Shown here: in pieces, positions 25,463 to 33,754 of the stretch
Layout: the number at the start of each line of letters is the position of its first letter
Numbering within the stretch: the stretch's first letter is position 1
Source of the DNA: Nitratireductor alexandrii
GTDB taxonomy: Bacteria; Pseudomonadota; Alphaproteobacteria; Rhizobiales; Rhizobiaceae
DNA: 64,000 nt
Direction of reading: 5' to 3'
NCBI RefSeq assembly: GCF_004000215.1
Contig: NZ_RBVY01000006.1
Span: 226,718 to 290,717 of the forward strand
Notes under the pieces: model-generated
Database searches by the model: none
Told to the model about the DNA's origin: nothing
Seen by the model: the letters and a program-made list of their open reading frames with translations, nothing else
Program-made: the position numbers and the translations under genes

Positions 25463-27271
25463 ATGAAGACGATCGTTTTCGCCTTGTTGGCAATGTTCAC
25501 GGCGGCCATGCCCGCGCCCGCTGCGGCCCAGCCCGGCACCCCGCTGCCGGTCGACGCGGCGTTCGGCCTCGACGTGGCACGCGCGCCGGACGGTCGGTTG
25601 ACCCTCAAATGGGAGATCGCGCCGGGTTATTATCTCTATCGCGAGCAGATCGCCGTCAGCACTGCCACCGGCCAGGCCGTCGCCGTCGACACATCGCCCG
25701 GCACCCGCAAAGACGACCCCACATTCGGTCCGTCCGAGGTCTATTACGGCCAGGCCACCGCCCGCCTCGCCGAGCCGGTTTTCGGCACGATCGAGGTCAC
25801 CTATCAGGGCTGCCAGGACGGCGGCATCTGCTATGCTCCGGAAAAACGCCGGGTCGACGCGCTGACGCTCGCTGTGTCCGCGCCGCCGCGCCCCGCACCG
25901 GGCGCGGGCGTGGCCTGGCTGACGGAAGAGGCGAGCACAGGCGATGGCGCACTGCCGGACGGGGCCGGTTTCGCGCTCGCCGCCGATGACGGGCTGATCG
26001 ACACGCTGCTCGGCCAGGGCGGCGTCCTGCTGGTGGTCCTGAGCTTCCCGCTGTTCGGCCTCCTGCTCGCCTTCACCCCGTGCGTCTTTCCCATGTATCC
26101 CATCCTCGCCGGCGCTCTGGCGCGCGAAGGCGACAAGCTCACCGCACGGCGCGGCTTCGTGCTGTCGACGATCTACGTCCTGTCGCTCGCCCTGGCCTTC
26201 GCGTTTCTGGGCGCGGCGGCGGGCTGGTCGGGGCAGAACCTGCAGCTCGTGCTGCAGTCGCCCGTCACCATCGGCCTGCTGGCGATCCTGTTCGCCGTGC
26301 TGGCGTTGTCGATGTTCGGGCTTTACGAGTTGCAACTGCCAGGCGCGTGGACAAGCTGGATCGCCCGCCGCACCGGCGGTCTCGGCGGGTCGAAACGCTC
26401 GGCCGCGCTGCTCGGCTTTTCCTCGGTGCTGATTGTCGGGCCCTGCGTGACGGTTCCGCTCGCCGGCGCGCTGCTCTACATCGCCCAGACCGCCGACGTC
26501 GCGCTCGGCGCGGCGGCCCTGTTCGGCCTCGGCATCGGCAAGGGCCTGCCGCTGATCGTGCTCGGCACGCTGGGCGGGCGGGCACTGCCGCGCGCCGGCG
26601 CGTGGATGGACAGTGTCAAGCGCGTCTTCGGCTTCGGTTTCCTGGCCACGGCGATCTGGACCGCCACCCCGCTCCTGCCGGCAGGAATCGACCTGGCACT
26701 GTGGGCGGCGCTGCTGATCGCGATCGCCAGTTTCGCCTTGACCGCCAGGCTGCCCGCGCCAACCCCGCTTGCCGCCGCGCGCGCGCTCGGCGCCATCGCC
26801 CTCGTGTGCGGCGTCATCTTGATGCTGGGCGCCGCATCCGGCGGCACGGACCCGCTCAGGCCGCTGGCGCAGTTCGCCCAGCGGGGCACGCAGGTCGGAC
26901 CCGGCCGCGAACTCGCCTTCGCCAGCGTCGGCTCTGCGACCGAACTCAAGGCCAGGCTCGGCGCCGCCGGCGGCCGGCCCACCCTGGTCTACTTCACCGC
27001 CGACTGGTGCGTGACCTGCCGCGTCATCGAACGCTCGGTCCTGCCCGACCCGGCCGTGGCCGACGGGCTTGCAAACTTCCAGCTCGTCAAGGCGGACCTG
27101 TCGGAGTTCAACGACGACAACGCGGCCCTGATGCGGGCGATGCGCGTCGCCGGGCCGCCGACCATGGTGTTTTTCGACGCCGCCGGAAGCGAGGTCGCCA
27201 AAACCCGCCTGATCGGCTCCGTCACCGTCGACAGCCTGACGCGGTCGGCCGCCGCGGCGCGGGAGCTGTGA
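25463..27271 (+). CDS. dsbD: Thiol:disulfide interchange protein DsbD
   Basis: DsbD carries electrons from cytoplasmic thioredoxin across the inner membrane to periplasmic thiol proteins. This 602-residue copy has all three parts: a signal peptide (about 1-22), the N-terminal immunoglobulin-like domain with its Cys pair in CQDGGICYAP (about 115-121), eight or so helices (about 185-480) with redox Cys in FTPCVFPMYP and VGPCVTVPLAG, and a C-terminal thioredoxin domain with WCVTC near residue 515. The ATG at 25463 follows AAAGGA. It starts an operon with a TlpA-like and a DsbA-like gene and is divergent from the L,D-transpeptidase gene. Confidence 0.95.
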   Translation: MKTIVFALLAMFTAAMPAPAAAQPGTPLPVDAAFGLDVARAPDGRLTLKWEIAPGYYLYREQIAVSTATGQAVAVDTSPGTRKDDPTFGPSEVYYGQATARLAEPVFGTIEVTYQGCQDGGICYAPEKRRVDALTLAVSAPPRPAPGAGVAWLTEEASTGDGALPDGAGFALAADDGLIDTLLGQGGVLLVVLSFPLFGLLLAFTPCVFPMYPILAGALAREGDKLTARRGFVLSTIYVLSLALAFAFLGAAAGWSGQNLQLVLQSPVTIGLLAILFAVLALSMFGLYELQLPGAWTSWIARRTGGLGGSKRSAALLGFSSVLIVGPCVTVPLAGALLYIAQTADVALGAAALFGLGIGKGLPLIVLGTLGGRALPRAGAWMDSVKRVFGFGFLATAIWTATPLLPAGIDLALWAALLIAIASFALTARLPAPTPLAAARALGAIALVCGVILMLGAASGGTDPLRPLAQFAQRGTQVGPGRELAFASVGSATELKARLGAAGGRPTLVYFTADWCVTCRVIERSVLPDPAVADGLANFQLVKADLSEFNDDNAALMRAMRVAGPPTMVFFDAAGSEVAKTRLIGSVTVDSLTRSAAAAREL

Positions 27272-27272
27272 C

Positions 27273-28073
27273 ATGAACGCCGTCTCGCTCGGGCCGCTCG
27301 TGCTGGCGGCCGATCGCTTTGCCGTGGTGCTCGGCCTGTTCGTGTTCATGATCGTCACCGGCATCATCAGCCGGCGCGTCGATCCGCGCTTCAATGCCTG
27401 GTCGTGGTGGGCGTTTCTCGGCGGCCTCGCCGCCGCCCGCCTCGGCCACGTTCTCCTGCATCTGCAAAGCTTCCAGGCCGAACCGCTGCGCGTCTTCGCT
27501 CTCTGGCAGGGCGGGTTCTACTGGCCGACCGGCGCCGCCGCCGTCGCGGTCAGCCTGTTCCTCGTCCTCAGCAGCGCCAGGCAGCGCCTGTGGGCGCTGC
27601 TGCCGCTGGCGCTCGCCGTCGTGGTCTGGAACACGAGCTGGCAGCTCACCGGCGGCACCAGGCCGCTCGCCGTCCCCGAGCGCGCCTTCGAGACGCTGGC
27701 CGGCGCCTCCTATCGGCTCGGCGAACGCGACGGTATGCCGCGCGTGGTCAATCTGTGGGCGACATGGTGCCCGCCCTGTCGCCGCGAGATGCCGATGATG
27801 GCTGAACTCGCCGCCGCCACCGAGGGCGTGGCGTTCGTCTTCGCCAACCAGGGCGAAGGCAAGCAGGCCGTCCGGCGCTATCTGGAATCGGCCGGCCTGT
27901 CGCTGGAAACGATCCTGATCGACCCGTTCAGCGAGCTGTCGCGCTTTTATGATGCGCCGGGACTGCCGGCCACTCTGTTCATCGACGCTGAGGGCATTCT
28001 TCGCCACGCCCATCTCGGCGAGATTTCGCGCGAGGTCCTCCAGTCCAACATCGACCGCCTCGCCACCCGATGA
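27273..28073 (+). CDS. Membrane-anchored TlpA-like disulfide reductase
   Basis: This 266-residue protein has an N-terminal membrane part of about 125 residues with four predicted helices and a periplasmic thioredoxin domain (about 130-266) with the active site NLWATWCPPCRREMP and the cis-Pro loop GLPATLF. Ordinary TlpA proteins have a single anchor helix; the four-helix part here recalls prolipoprotein diacylglyceryl transferase-type membrane segments, but no catalytic motif of that enzyme is evident. It starts 1 nt after the dsbD stop, so it is a likely electron acceptor of DsbD. Confidence 0.85.
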   Translation: MNAVSLGPLVLAADRFAVVLGLFVFMIVTGIISRRVDPRFNAWSWWAFLGGLAAARLGHVLLHLQSFQAEPLRVFALWQGGFYWPTGAAAVAVSLFLVLSSARQRLWALLPLALAVVVWNTSWQLTGGTRPLAVPERAFETLAGASYRLGERDGMPRVVNLWATWCPPCRREMPMMAELAAATEGVAFVFANQGEGKQAVRRYLESAGLSLETILIDPFSELSRFYDAPGLPATLFIDAEGILRHAHLGEISREVLQSNIDRLATR

Positions 28074-28095
28074 GGCCAAACAGGAGAACTCCGAA

Positions 28096-28704
28096 ATGAT
28101 CGACCGTCGAAACCTGCTCGCAGCGGGCGCGGCCGCCGCCACCGCTCTCATCCTGCCGGTGCGCGCGGCAAAGGCGCAAAACTATCCCTCGGTGGAGGAA
28201 GTGCTGTTCGACCCGCAAATACCGGTGATCGGCAACCCGCAGGGCGACGTGACAATCGTCGAATTCTTCGACTACCAGTGCCCCTATTGCAAACGCGGCC
28301 ATCCCGATCTCGTCGAGGTGGTGCGCGCGGACACAAAGGTGCGGCTGGTAATGAAGGACTGGCCGATCTTCGGCGCGCCCTCCGTCCACGCCGCCAGCCT
28401 CGTTCTGGCCGCCGGCGAGGCCTATCAAAGCGCGCACATGGCCCTGATGGCGACAAAAGCCCGGCTGAGCAGGGAGGAGATCGACCGCACGCTCCAAGAC
28501 GCCGGCCACGACCCCGAACGCCTGCTGGCGCGCTCGAGGCAGGATGCGGCGCGCATCGACGGCATTTTGGCCCGCAACATGGACCAGGCCAACGCCTTCG
28601 GCTTCCGCGGCACGCCGTCCTTCCTGTTCAACACCGCCATCCATTACGGCGCCATGAGCCGGCAGGCGATCGTCGACGCGATCGCGCAGGCGCGTTCGGG
28701 CTAA
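28096..28704 (+). CDS. DsbA-family thiol:disulfide protein (CPYC active site)
   Basis: This 202-residue periplasmic thioredoxin-fold protein has a signal peptide (MIDRRNLLAAGAAAATALIL, twin-arginine-like) and active site EFFDYQCPYCKRGHP, with the cis-Pro loop RGTPSFLFN. It is a paralogue of the gene at 21861. The start was set at the ATG after CAGGAG, since the longer reading lies inside the TlpA-like gene. As the third gene after dsbD it may be kept reduced by DsbD and act as an isomerase or cysteine reductase, like ScsC/DsbG-type proteins (inference). Confidence 0.88.
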   Translation: MIDRRNLLAAGAAAATALILPVRAAKAQNYPSVEEVLFDPQIPVIGNPQGDVTIVEFFDYQCPYCKRGHPDLVEVVRADTKVRLVMKDWPIFGAPSVHAASLVLAAGEAYQSAHMALMATKARLSREEIDRTLQDAGHDPERLLARSRQDAARIDGILARNMDQANAFGFRGTPSFLFNTAIHYGAMSRQAIVDAIAQARSG

Positions 28705-28714
28705 CGGCCCCGTT

Positions 28715-30640
28715 TCAGGCCGAACCGGACTTTTCAGGAACGGCCACCGCCACGCCATAGGCGCTCTGCGCGGCCTCGCGCGACAGATAGCCGTCGAGCA
28801 CGTCGTCGACGACCGTTTCGGGCGCTCGTCGCGCGGGGTCGCCCCAGCCGCCGCCGCCGGGCATGGCGATGTGAACCCGGTCGCCCGCGCGCACGACGAC
28901 ATTGGCGAATTTGCTCGGCGAGACCTTGCCGTAGGTTTCACGGGCGTCGTTCCAGTCCTCGCGCCCGGCCAGTTTGAACCGGGTCGCCGCCAGCGCGGCC
29001 ACCCCGCCGCCATTAAGCCCCCACGGCGCCACCTGCTGCCGGTCGCCGACATGGCTGACGACGACCTCGTCGGCGCGGCACAAGATGGTCTTTTGCATCC
29101 CGAGCCCACCGCGAAACTCGCCCGCCCCGCCCGAATCGGGCACCAGCGACCAGTCCTCGACCAGCCACGGATAGCGCGTCTCGTAAACCTCGACGGGAAT
29201 GGTACGGCAATTGCCGTTCATGCTGGAGACAGCATCGTTGCCGTCGGCGCCGTTGCGTCCGCCCCAGCCCACCGTGTGCAGATCGTAGGAGGTGTAATAT
29301 TCGCCGCTACGCGGATCGGTCCCGCCGAACAGGAAGTTCGACCAGGTGCCGCCGTCGGCGGCCGGCACCCTGTCCGGCACCGCCTGCGCCAGCGCTCCCA
29401 GCACCGTATAGACGATCCGCGGATGACACTCCGTATTGCCTCCGACCGACGGGGCGGGAAACTCCACATTGAGCAGGCAGCCAGGCGGAACCAGCACGCG
29501 GATCGGCCGGAAGCAGCCGGCATTCTTGGGAATGGTGAAGTCGGTGATCTGCAGGAAGGCGTTGAAGGCCGCCGCCTGCGGCACGCTGAGCGGCGTGTTC
29601 ATCGGCCCGCGCGCCTGCGGGGCGGTGCCGTTGAAATCGACCACCGCCTCATTGCCGCCGACATGAACAGCAGTTCTTATCGGCAGCGCGCGCGCCTCAA
29701 CCCCGTCATCCTCCATCATGTCTTCGAACGCGTAGCGGCCGTCCGGGATGTCGGCAATCTCAGCGCGCATGCGCGCCTCCGAATAGTCCAGCAGATCGGC
29801 CGCGGCACCCGCGAAACCGGTTGCGCCGTAGCGTTCGACGAGTTCCAGAAGCCGTCGTTCGCCGAGATCGACGGCGGCGATCAGCGCCCGGTAGTCGCCG
29901 TAATTGGCGCGCGGCGTGCGCACATTGGCCAGCATCATCTTCCACACGTCGGGACAGTCCTGCCCGGCACGCTTGATGCGCACCGGCGGGATCCGCAGCC
30001 CCTCGGAAAACGCCTCCGTCGCCTCGGCGAAGAAGCTGCCTGGCACCATGCCGCCGATCTCGCCGATATGGCCGATCGCGCCGGCAAAGCCAACCAGCGC
30101 GCCCTGGCGGAAAATCGGTTTCAAGAACGTGTGCTCGGGCGTGTGCATGCCGCCCCGATACGGGTCGTTGTGGACGATCACGTCGCCCTCTTCCAGCGTC
30201 TCGACGGGATATTCATCGACGATCGCCTGGACGATCAGCGGCATACCGCCGATCATCGAGGGGCAGAAATCGCCGACCGCGATCATCGCGCCGGAGGCGT
30301 CGAACAGGCCGCAGGTGAAGTCGAGCGATTCGCTGAAGATCGGCGAATAGGCGGTGCGCATGACGGTGACGCCCATATCGCGGCAGATCGAGGCCAGATT
30401 GCCGTCCAGGATCTTCAGGTCGACGACGTCCGTCTTGCCGCGATAGGTGGCGCGATCGACAGCGCCGGACGACGCGGCCACGTCCTGCGCGCCGTTTTCG
30501 GCCCATTGCAGGCACCATTCGCCGCACACGAGACCGCCCTTGTCGCGCTCGATCGCCGCGTCCCGTCGATACAACAGAACGCCGCAATTGCAGCATTTGT
30601 CGTAGGATTCGACATAAAACCCGTTGGCGGCAAAACGCAT
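28715..30640 (-). CDS. hyuB: Hydantoinase B/oxoprolinase family subunit with Cys-rich N-terminus
   Basis: The 641-residue protein matches HyuB, the partner of HyuA in ATP-dependent hydantoinases, 5-oxoprolinases and carboxylases. The core blocks are MRTAYSPIFSESLDFTCGLF, HNDPYRGGMHTPEHTF, PLSVPQAAAFNAF, GGTWSNFLFGG and GGLGMQKTI. About 45 residues at the N-terminus carry paired cysteines (YDKCCNCGVLLY and LVCGEWCLQW) that could bind zinc, an addition to the core fold. The ATG at 30640 lies 2 nt after the HyuA stop, with AAGGGAGC inside the end of hyuA. Confidence 0.88.
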   Translation of the reverse strand: MRFAANGFYVESYDKCCNCGVLLYRRDAAIERDKGGLVCGEWCLQWAENGAQDVAASSGAVDRATYRGKTDVVDLKILDGNLASICRDMGVTVMRTAYSPIFSESLDFTCGLFDASGAMIAVGDFCPSMIGGMPLIVQAIVDEYPVETLEEGDVIVHNDPYRGGMHTPEHTFLKPIFRQGALVGFAGAIGHIGEIGGMVPGSFFAEATEAFSEGLRIPPVRIKRAGQDCPDVWKMMLANVRTPRANYGDYRALIAAVDLGERRLLELVERYGATGFAGAAADLLDYSEARMRAEIADIPDGRYAFEDMMEDDGVEARALPIRTAVHVGGNEAVVDFNGTAPQARGPMNTPLSVPQAAAFNAFLQITDFTIPKNAGCFRPIRVLVPPGCLLNVEFPAPSVGGNTECHPRIVYTVLGALAQAVPDRVPAADGGTWSNFLFGGTDPRSGEYYTSYDLHTVGWGGRNGADGNDAVSSMNGNCRTIPVEVYETRYPWLVEDWSLVPDSGGAGEFRGGLGMQKTILCRADEVVVSHVGDRQQVAPWGLNGGGVAALAATRFKLAGREDWNDARETYGKVSPSKFANVVVRAGDRVHIAMPGGGGWGDPARRAPETVVDDVLDGYLSREAAQSAYGVAVAVPEKSGSA

Positions 30641-30642
30641 GG

Positions 30643-32691
30643 TCAGGCTCCCTTGTTCGCTGTCTTGCCGGCGGAGATCACCAGATTGCCGTACACGTCG
30701 ACCTCCAGCCGGAATCCCGGCCGCACCACCGTCACCGAAACGTCCTCCTCCACCAGCGCGGGGCCGTCGAAACCATGGCCCGCGGCCAGCGCTTGGCGTT
30801 TGAACACCGGCGTCGGCAGGCACCCCTCCTCGAACGTCACCATCCGCGTCGCATCGGGCTCGGCCGGCCCGGCGGCGACGGGCAGCCGGGGAAGTTCCGG
30901 CTTCGGCATGTGGGCGATCGCGGTACAGCCCATGTCCACCATCTCGATCGGCTCGTCCGGCAGATGGAAACGGTAGCGCTCCTCGAACCGGTCGTGAAAG
31001 TCGCGCCAGATCGCTTCCATTCCCTCGGCCATGAAACGATCGACCGTCAGCGGCACCTCGAGCTCGTAGTTCTGGCCGAGATAGCGCATCTGCATCGAGC
31101 GCCGCAGTTCGATGCCGCCGTCATGGCCCTGCTTGTGCAGGTCCTCCAGCACCTCGCGCGAAAGATCGGCCAAAACCGCGTTGGCGCGCGCCAGGTCGAA
31201 ATCCCGCGACGATAGCAGCGTCGAGCGGCGGCGGTCGCTGCGCGCATCCGCCATCGTGAACCCGTAGGCGGAGAACTGGCCGGGATGGTTGGGCACGATG
31301 CCAAGCGGGATATTCGCCTCATGCATCAGATCGCACACATGCAGCGACCCGGCACCGCCAAACGTCATCAGCGTGAACTGGCGCGGGTCGAACCCCTGCT
31401 CGATCAGCACCGCCCGCAGGGCGCCCACCATGTTGTTGTTCATGATGCGCAGGATCGCCAGCGCCGCCTGCTCCACGCTCCAGCCATGCGGCGCCGCCAC
31501 GGTTTCGATCGCCGCGCGCGCGGCCGCCGCGTCCAGCGTCATCTTGCCGCCAAGAAACGACTGCGGATCGATCCGGCCCAGAACGAGATTCGCGTCCGTG
31601 ACCGTCGGCCGTGTGCCGCCGAAACCGTAGCAGGCCGGCCCCGGATTGGCGCCGGCGCTCTCGGGACCGACATGCAGGCCGCCCACCTTGTCGATCCATG
31701 CGATCGAGCCGCCGCCGGCTCCGATCGTGCGGATGTCGATCATGGGAACGCGGAGCGGAATGCCGAATTCGAGCTCGTAATCGTCGGTGAAGCGTTCCCG
31801 TCCCTCGACCACCACGGAGACATCGGTCGAGGTTCCGCCAATATCGAGCGTGACCAGATTGTCGATGTTCTTGACCGCGGCAAGATGCTTGGCCGCCGTC
31901 ACCCCGCCCGTGGGTCCGGACACGGCCAGGTTGACCGGTTGCGCCTCCGCGACCTTTGTCGACATCTCGCTGCCGTTGGATTTCATCAGCGCGATCCGGC
32001 CGGTGACGCCGGCCTCCACCACCCGCGCGCGGAAACTGCGAACCTGCTGGCCGACCAGCGGCTTTACATACGCATCCGCCAGCGTCGTCATCGCCCTTTG
32101 ATCCTCTTTCCAGCGCGGATCGATCTCGTAGGACAGTGACACCGGCAGGTCCGGCGCCTCCTTCGCGAAAATATCGCGGATTGCCAGTTCGTGGTCGGGC
32201 CTCAGGAAGGAAAACAACAAGTTGACGGCGACCGCCTCGACCTCGCCGGTCTCCGCCAGATGGCGGGCGAGCCGGCGCACGGCCTCTACGTCGAGCGGCA
32301 CGATCACCGCGCCGGTGTGGTCGACACGCTCGGTCACCTCGAAGGCGTGGCGACGCAGGCAGAACGGTTTCGGCTTCACCCACGACAGGTCGTAGTGCGA
32401 GCGCCGGTTGCCGCGCTGGATAAAGGGCACGTCTCGAAAGCCGCGTGTCGCAAGATAGGCGACGCGCGCGCCCCGGCGTTCCAGAAGCGCGTTGGTGGCC
32501 ACCGTAGTGCCGAGACGCACCGAGCTGATCTGCCCCGGATCGGCCACCTGCTGCAATCCGGTGATGACAGCGGCGGTCGGATCGCCCGGCGTCGACAGGA
32601 CCTTCCAGGCCTTCAGGCTGCGCTGCTCCTCGTCGTAGAGCATGAAGTCGGTGAACGTTCCACCGGTGTCGATTCCAAGGTGCAGACTCAT
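30643..32691 (-). CDS. hyuA: Hydantoinase/oxoprolinase family subunit A
   Basis: The 682-residue ATP-dependent subunit has the actin-like ATPase motifs HLGIDTGGTFTDFML at the N-terminus and VTLDIGGTSTDVSVV near residue 290, plus GPTGGVTAAKHLAA and TFGGAGSLHVCDLM. Members open hydantoins or 5-oxoproline or carboxylate ketones, with HyuB. The ATG at 32691 is preferred over a TTG at 32709. It follows an RbsABC-type importer by 73 nt on the same strand, so the importer probably supplies the substrate. Confidence 0.92.
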   Translation of the reverse strand: MSLHLGIDTGGTFTDFMLYDEEQRSLKAWKVLSTPGDPTAAVITGLQQVADPGQISSVRLGTTVATNALLERRGARVAYLATRGFRDVPFIQRGNRRSHYDLSWVKPKPFCLRRHAFEVTERVDHTGAVIVPLDVEAVRRLARHLAETGEVEAVAVNLLFSFLRPDHELAIRDIFAKEAPDLPVSLSYEIDPRWKEDQRAMTTLADAYVKPLVGQQVRSFRARVVEAGVTGRIALMKSNGSEMSTKVAEAQPVNLAVSGPTGGVTAAKHLAAVKNIDNLVTLDIGGTSTDVSVVVEGRERFTDDYELEFGIPLRVPMIDIRTIGAGGGSIAWIDKVGGLHVGPESAGANPGPACYGFGGTRPTVTDANLVLGRIDPQSFLGGKMTLDAAAARAAIETVAAPHGWSVEQAALAILRIMNNNMVGALRAVLIEQGFDPRQFTLMTFGGAGSLHVCDLMHEANIPLGIVPNHPGQFSAYGFTMADARSDRRRSTLLSSRDFDLARANAVLADLSREVLEDLHKQGHDGGIELRRSMQMRYLGQNYELEVPLTVDRFMAEGMEAIWRDFHDRFEERYRFHLPDEPIEMVDMGCTAIAHMPKPELPRLPVAAGPAEPDATRMVTFEEGCLPTPVFKRQALAAGHGFDGPALVEEDVSVTVVRPGFRLEVDVYGNLVISAGKTANKGA

Positions 32692-32764
32692 TCGGTTTTC
32701 CCGCGACAATGCTTGTGCGCGCCGGTCGGCGCGTCACGGTTTGGGTCTGAGAGGCGCGACGTTG

Positions 32765-33754
32765 TCAGCGCTTGGCGCGCCGCAACTGATCGAGCCAAAC
32801 GATCACGATGATCAGGGCGCCGGTGATGATCCGCTGCCAGAACGGGTTTACGTTCAAGAGATTGGCGCCGTTGTTGATGGTGGTCAAAAGCAGCGACCCG
32901 AGCAGGGGTCCAGGCACACTGCCCACCGCGCCGAACAGACTGGCCCCGCCGATCACCGCCGCCGCGATCGATTGCAGCTCCCAGGCCTCGCCCGTGGTCG
33001 CCACCCCGATCGAGATGCGGCTGGCCGTCAGAATGCCGACGAAGGCCGCACAGCTGGCCGACAGGATATAGGCCAGATAGATGGTGCGCGAGATGCTGAT
33101 GCCAGACAACCGCGCCGCCTCCGAATTGCTGCCGACGGCGAAGAGGTGGCGTCCCCAGCGGCTGTGGCTGAGAAGCACATAGGCCGGAACGGCGACCAGC
33201 ACCACCATCCACGCCAGCGACGGGATGCCGAGAAAGCTCTGCCGCGAGAAGGCGGTAAAGGCGTTGGGCAGGCCCGCGATCGTCTGGCCGTCGGTGAGCA
33301 AAAGGCCGATACCGCGCAGACCGGTCATGGTCGCCAGCGTCATGATGAACGGCGGCAGACCCATCCTGAGGATGCCGAAGGCGTGGAACGCGCCCACCAC
33401 TGGGCCGATGCCCATGGTGATGAAGACAGCCAGCCAGATCGGCAGGCCCGCTTTCAGCAGCACCGCAACGACGGTGCTCGACAGGCCGACGATCGCACCC
33501 ACCGAAAGGTCGATGCCGCCGGTGATGATGACGAAGGTCTGGCCGACGGCGATAATCGCCCACAGCGACGCCTGACGCGCCAGATTGGACAGGTTCGCCG
33601 AGGTCATGAAGCTTTCCGTCATCAGGCTCAGGCCGAGCCAGACGAGCAGCACCAGCCCCAGAAGGGTCAGGCTTCTGACGAACGCGAAACGCGATTGGCG
33701 CTGCTCAGCCCTGGACAGCCCGGCTTCCTGCGTTTCCGGTGCGGCGTCTTTCAT
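32765..33754 (-). CDS. ABC transporter permease (RbsC type)
   Basis: This 329-residue permease of the carbohydrate family 2 has about nine helices. Family marks are VGQTFVIITGGIDLSVGAIV, GLPPFIMTLATM and GRHLFAVGSNSEAARLSGI. Its ATG overlaps the upstream ATPase stop by 4 nt. The substrate is unknown; the operon points to a hydantoin-, lactam- or sugar-like compound. Confidence 0.92.
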   Translation of the reverse strand: MKDAAPETQEAGLSRAEQRQSRFAFVRSLTLLGLVLLVWLGLSLMTESFMTSANLSNLARQASLWAIIAVGQTFVIITGGIDLSVGAIVGLSSTVVAVLLKAGLPIWLAVFITMGIGPVVGAFHAFGILRMGLPPFIMTLATMTGLRGIGLLLTDGQTIAGLPNAFTAFSRQSFLGIPSLAWMVVLVAVPAYVLLSHSRWGRHLFAVGSNSEAARLSGISISRTIYLAYILSASCAAFVGILTASRISIGVATTGEAWELQSIAAAVIGGASLFGAVGSVPGPLLGSLLLTTINNGANLLNVNPFWQRIITGALIIVIVWLDQLRRAKR

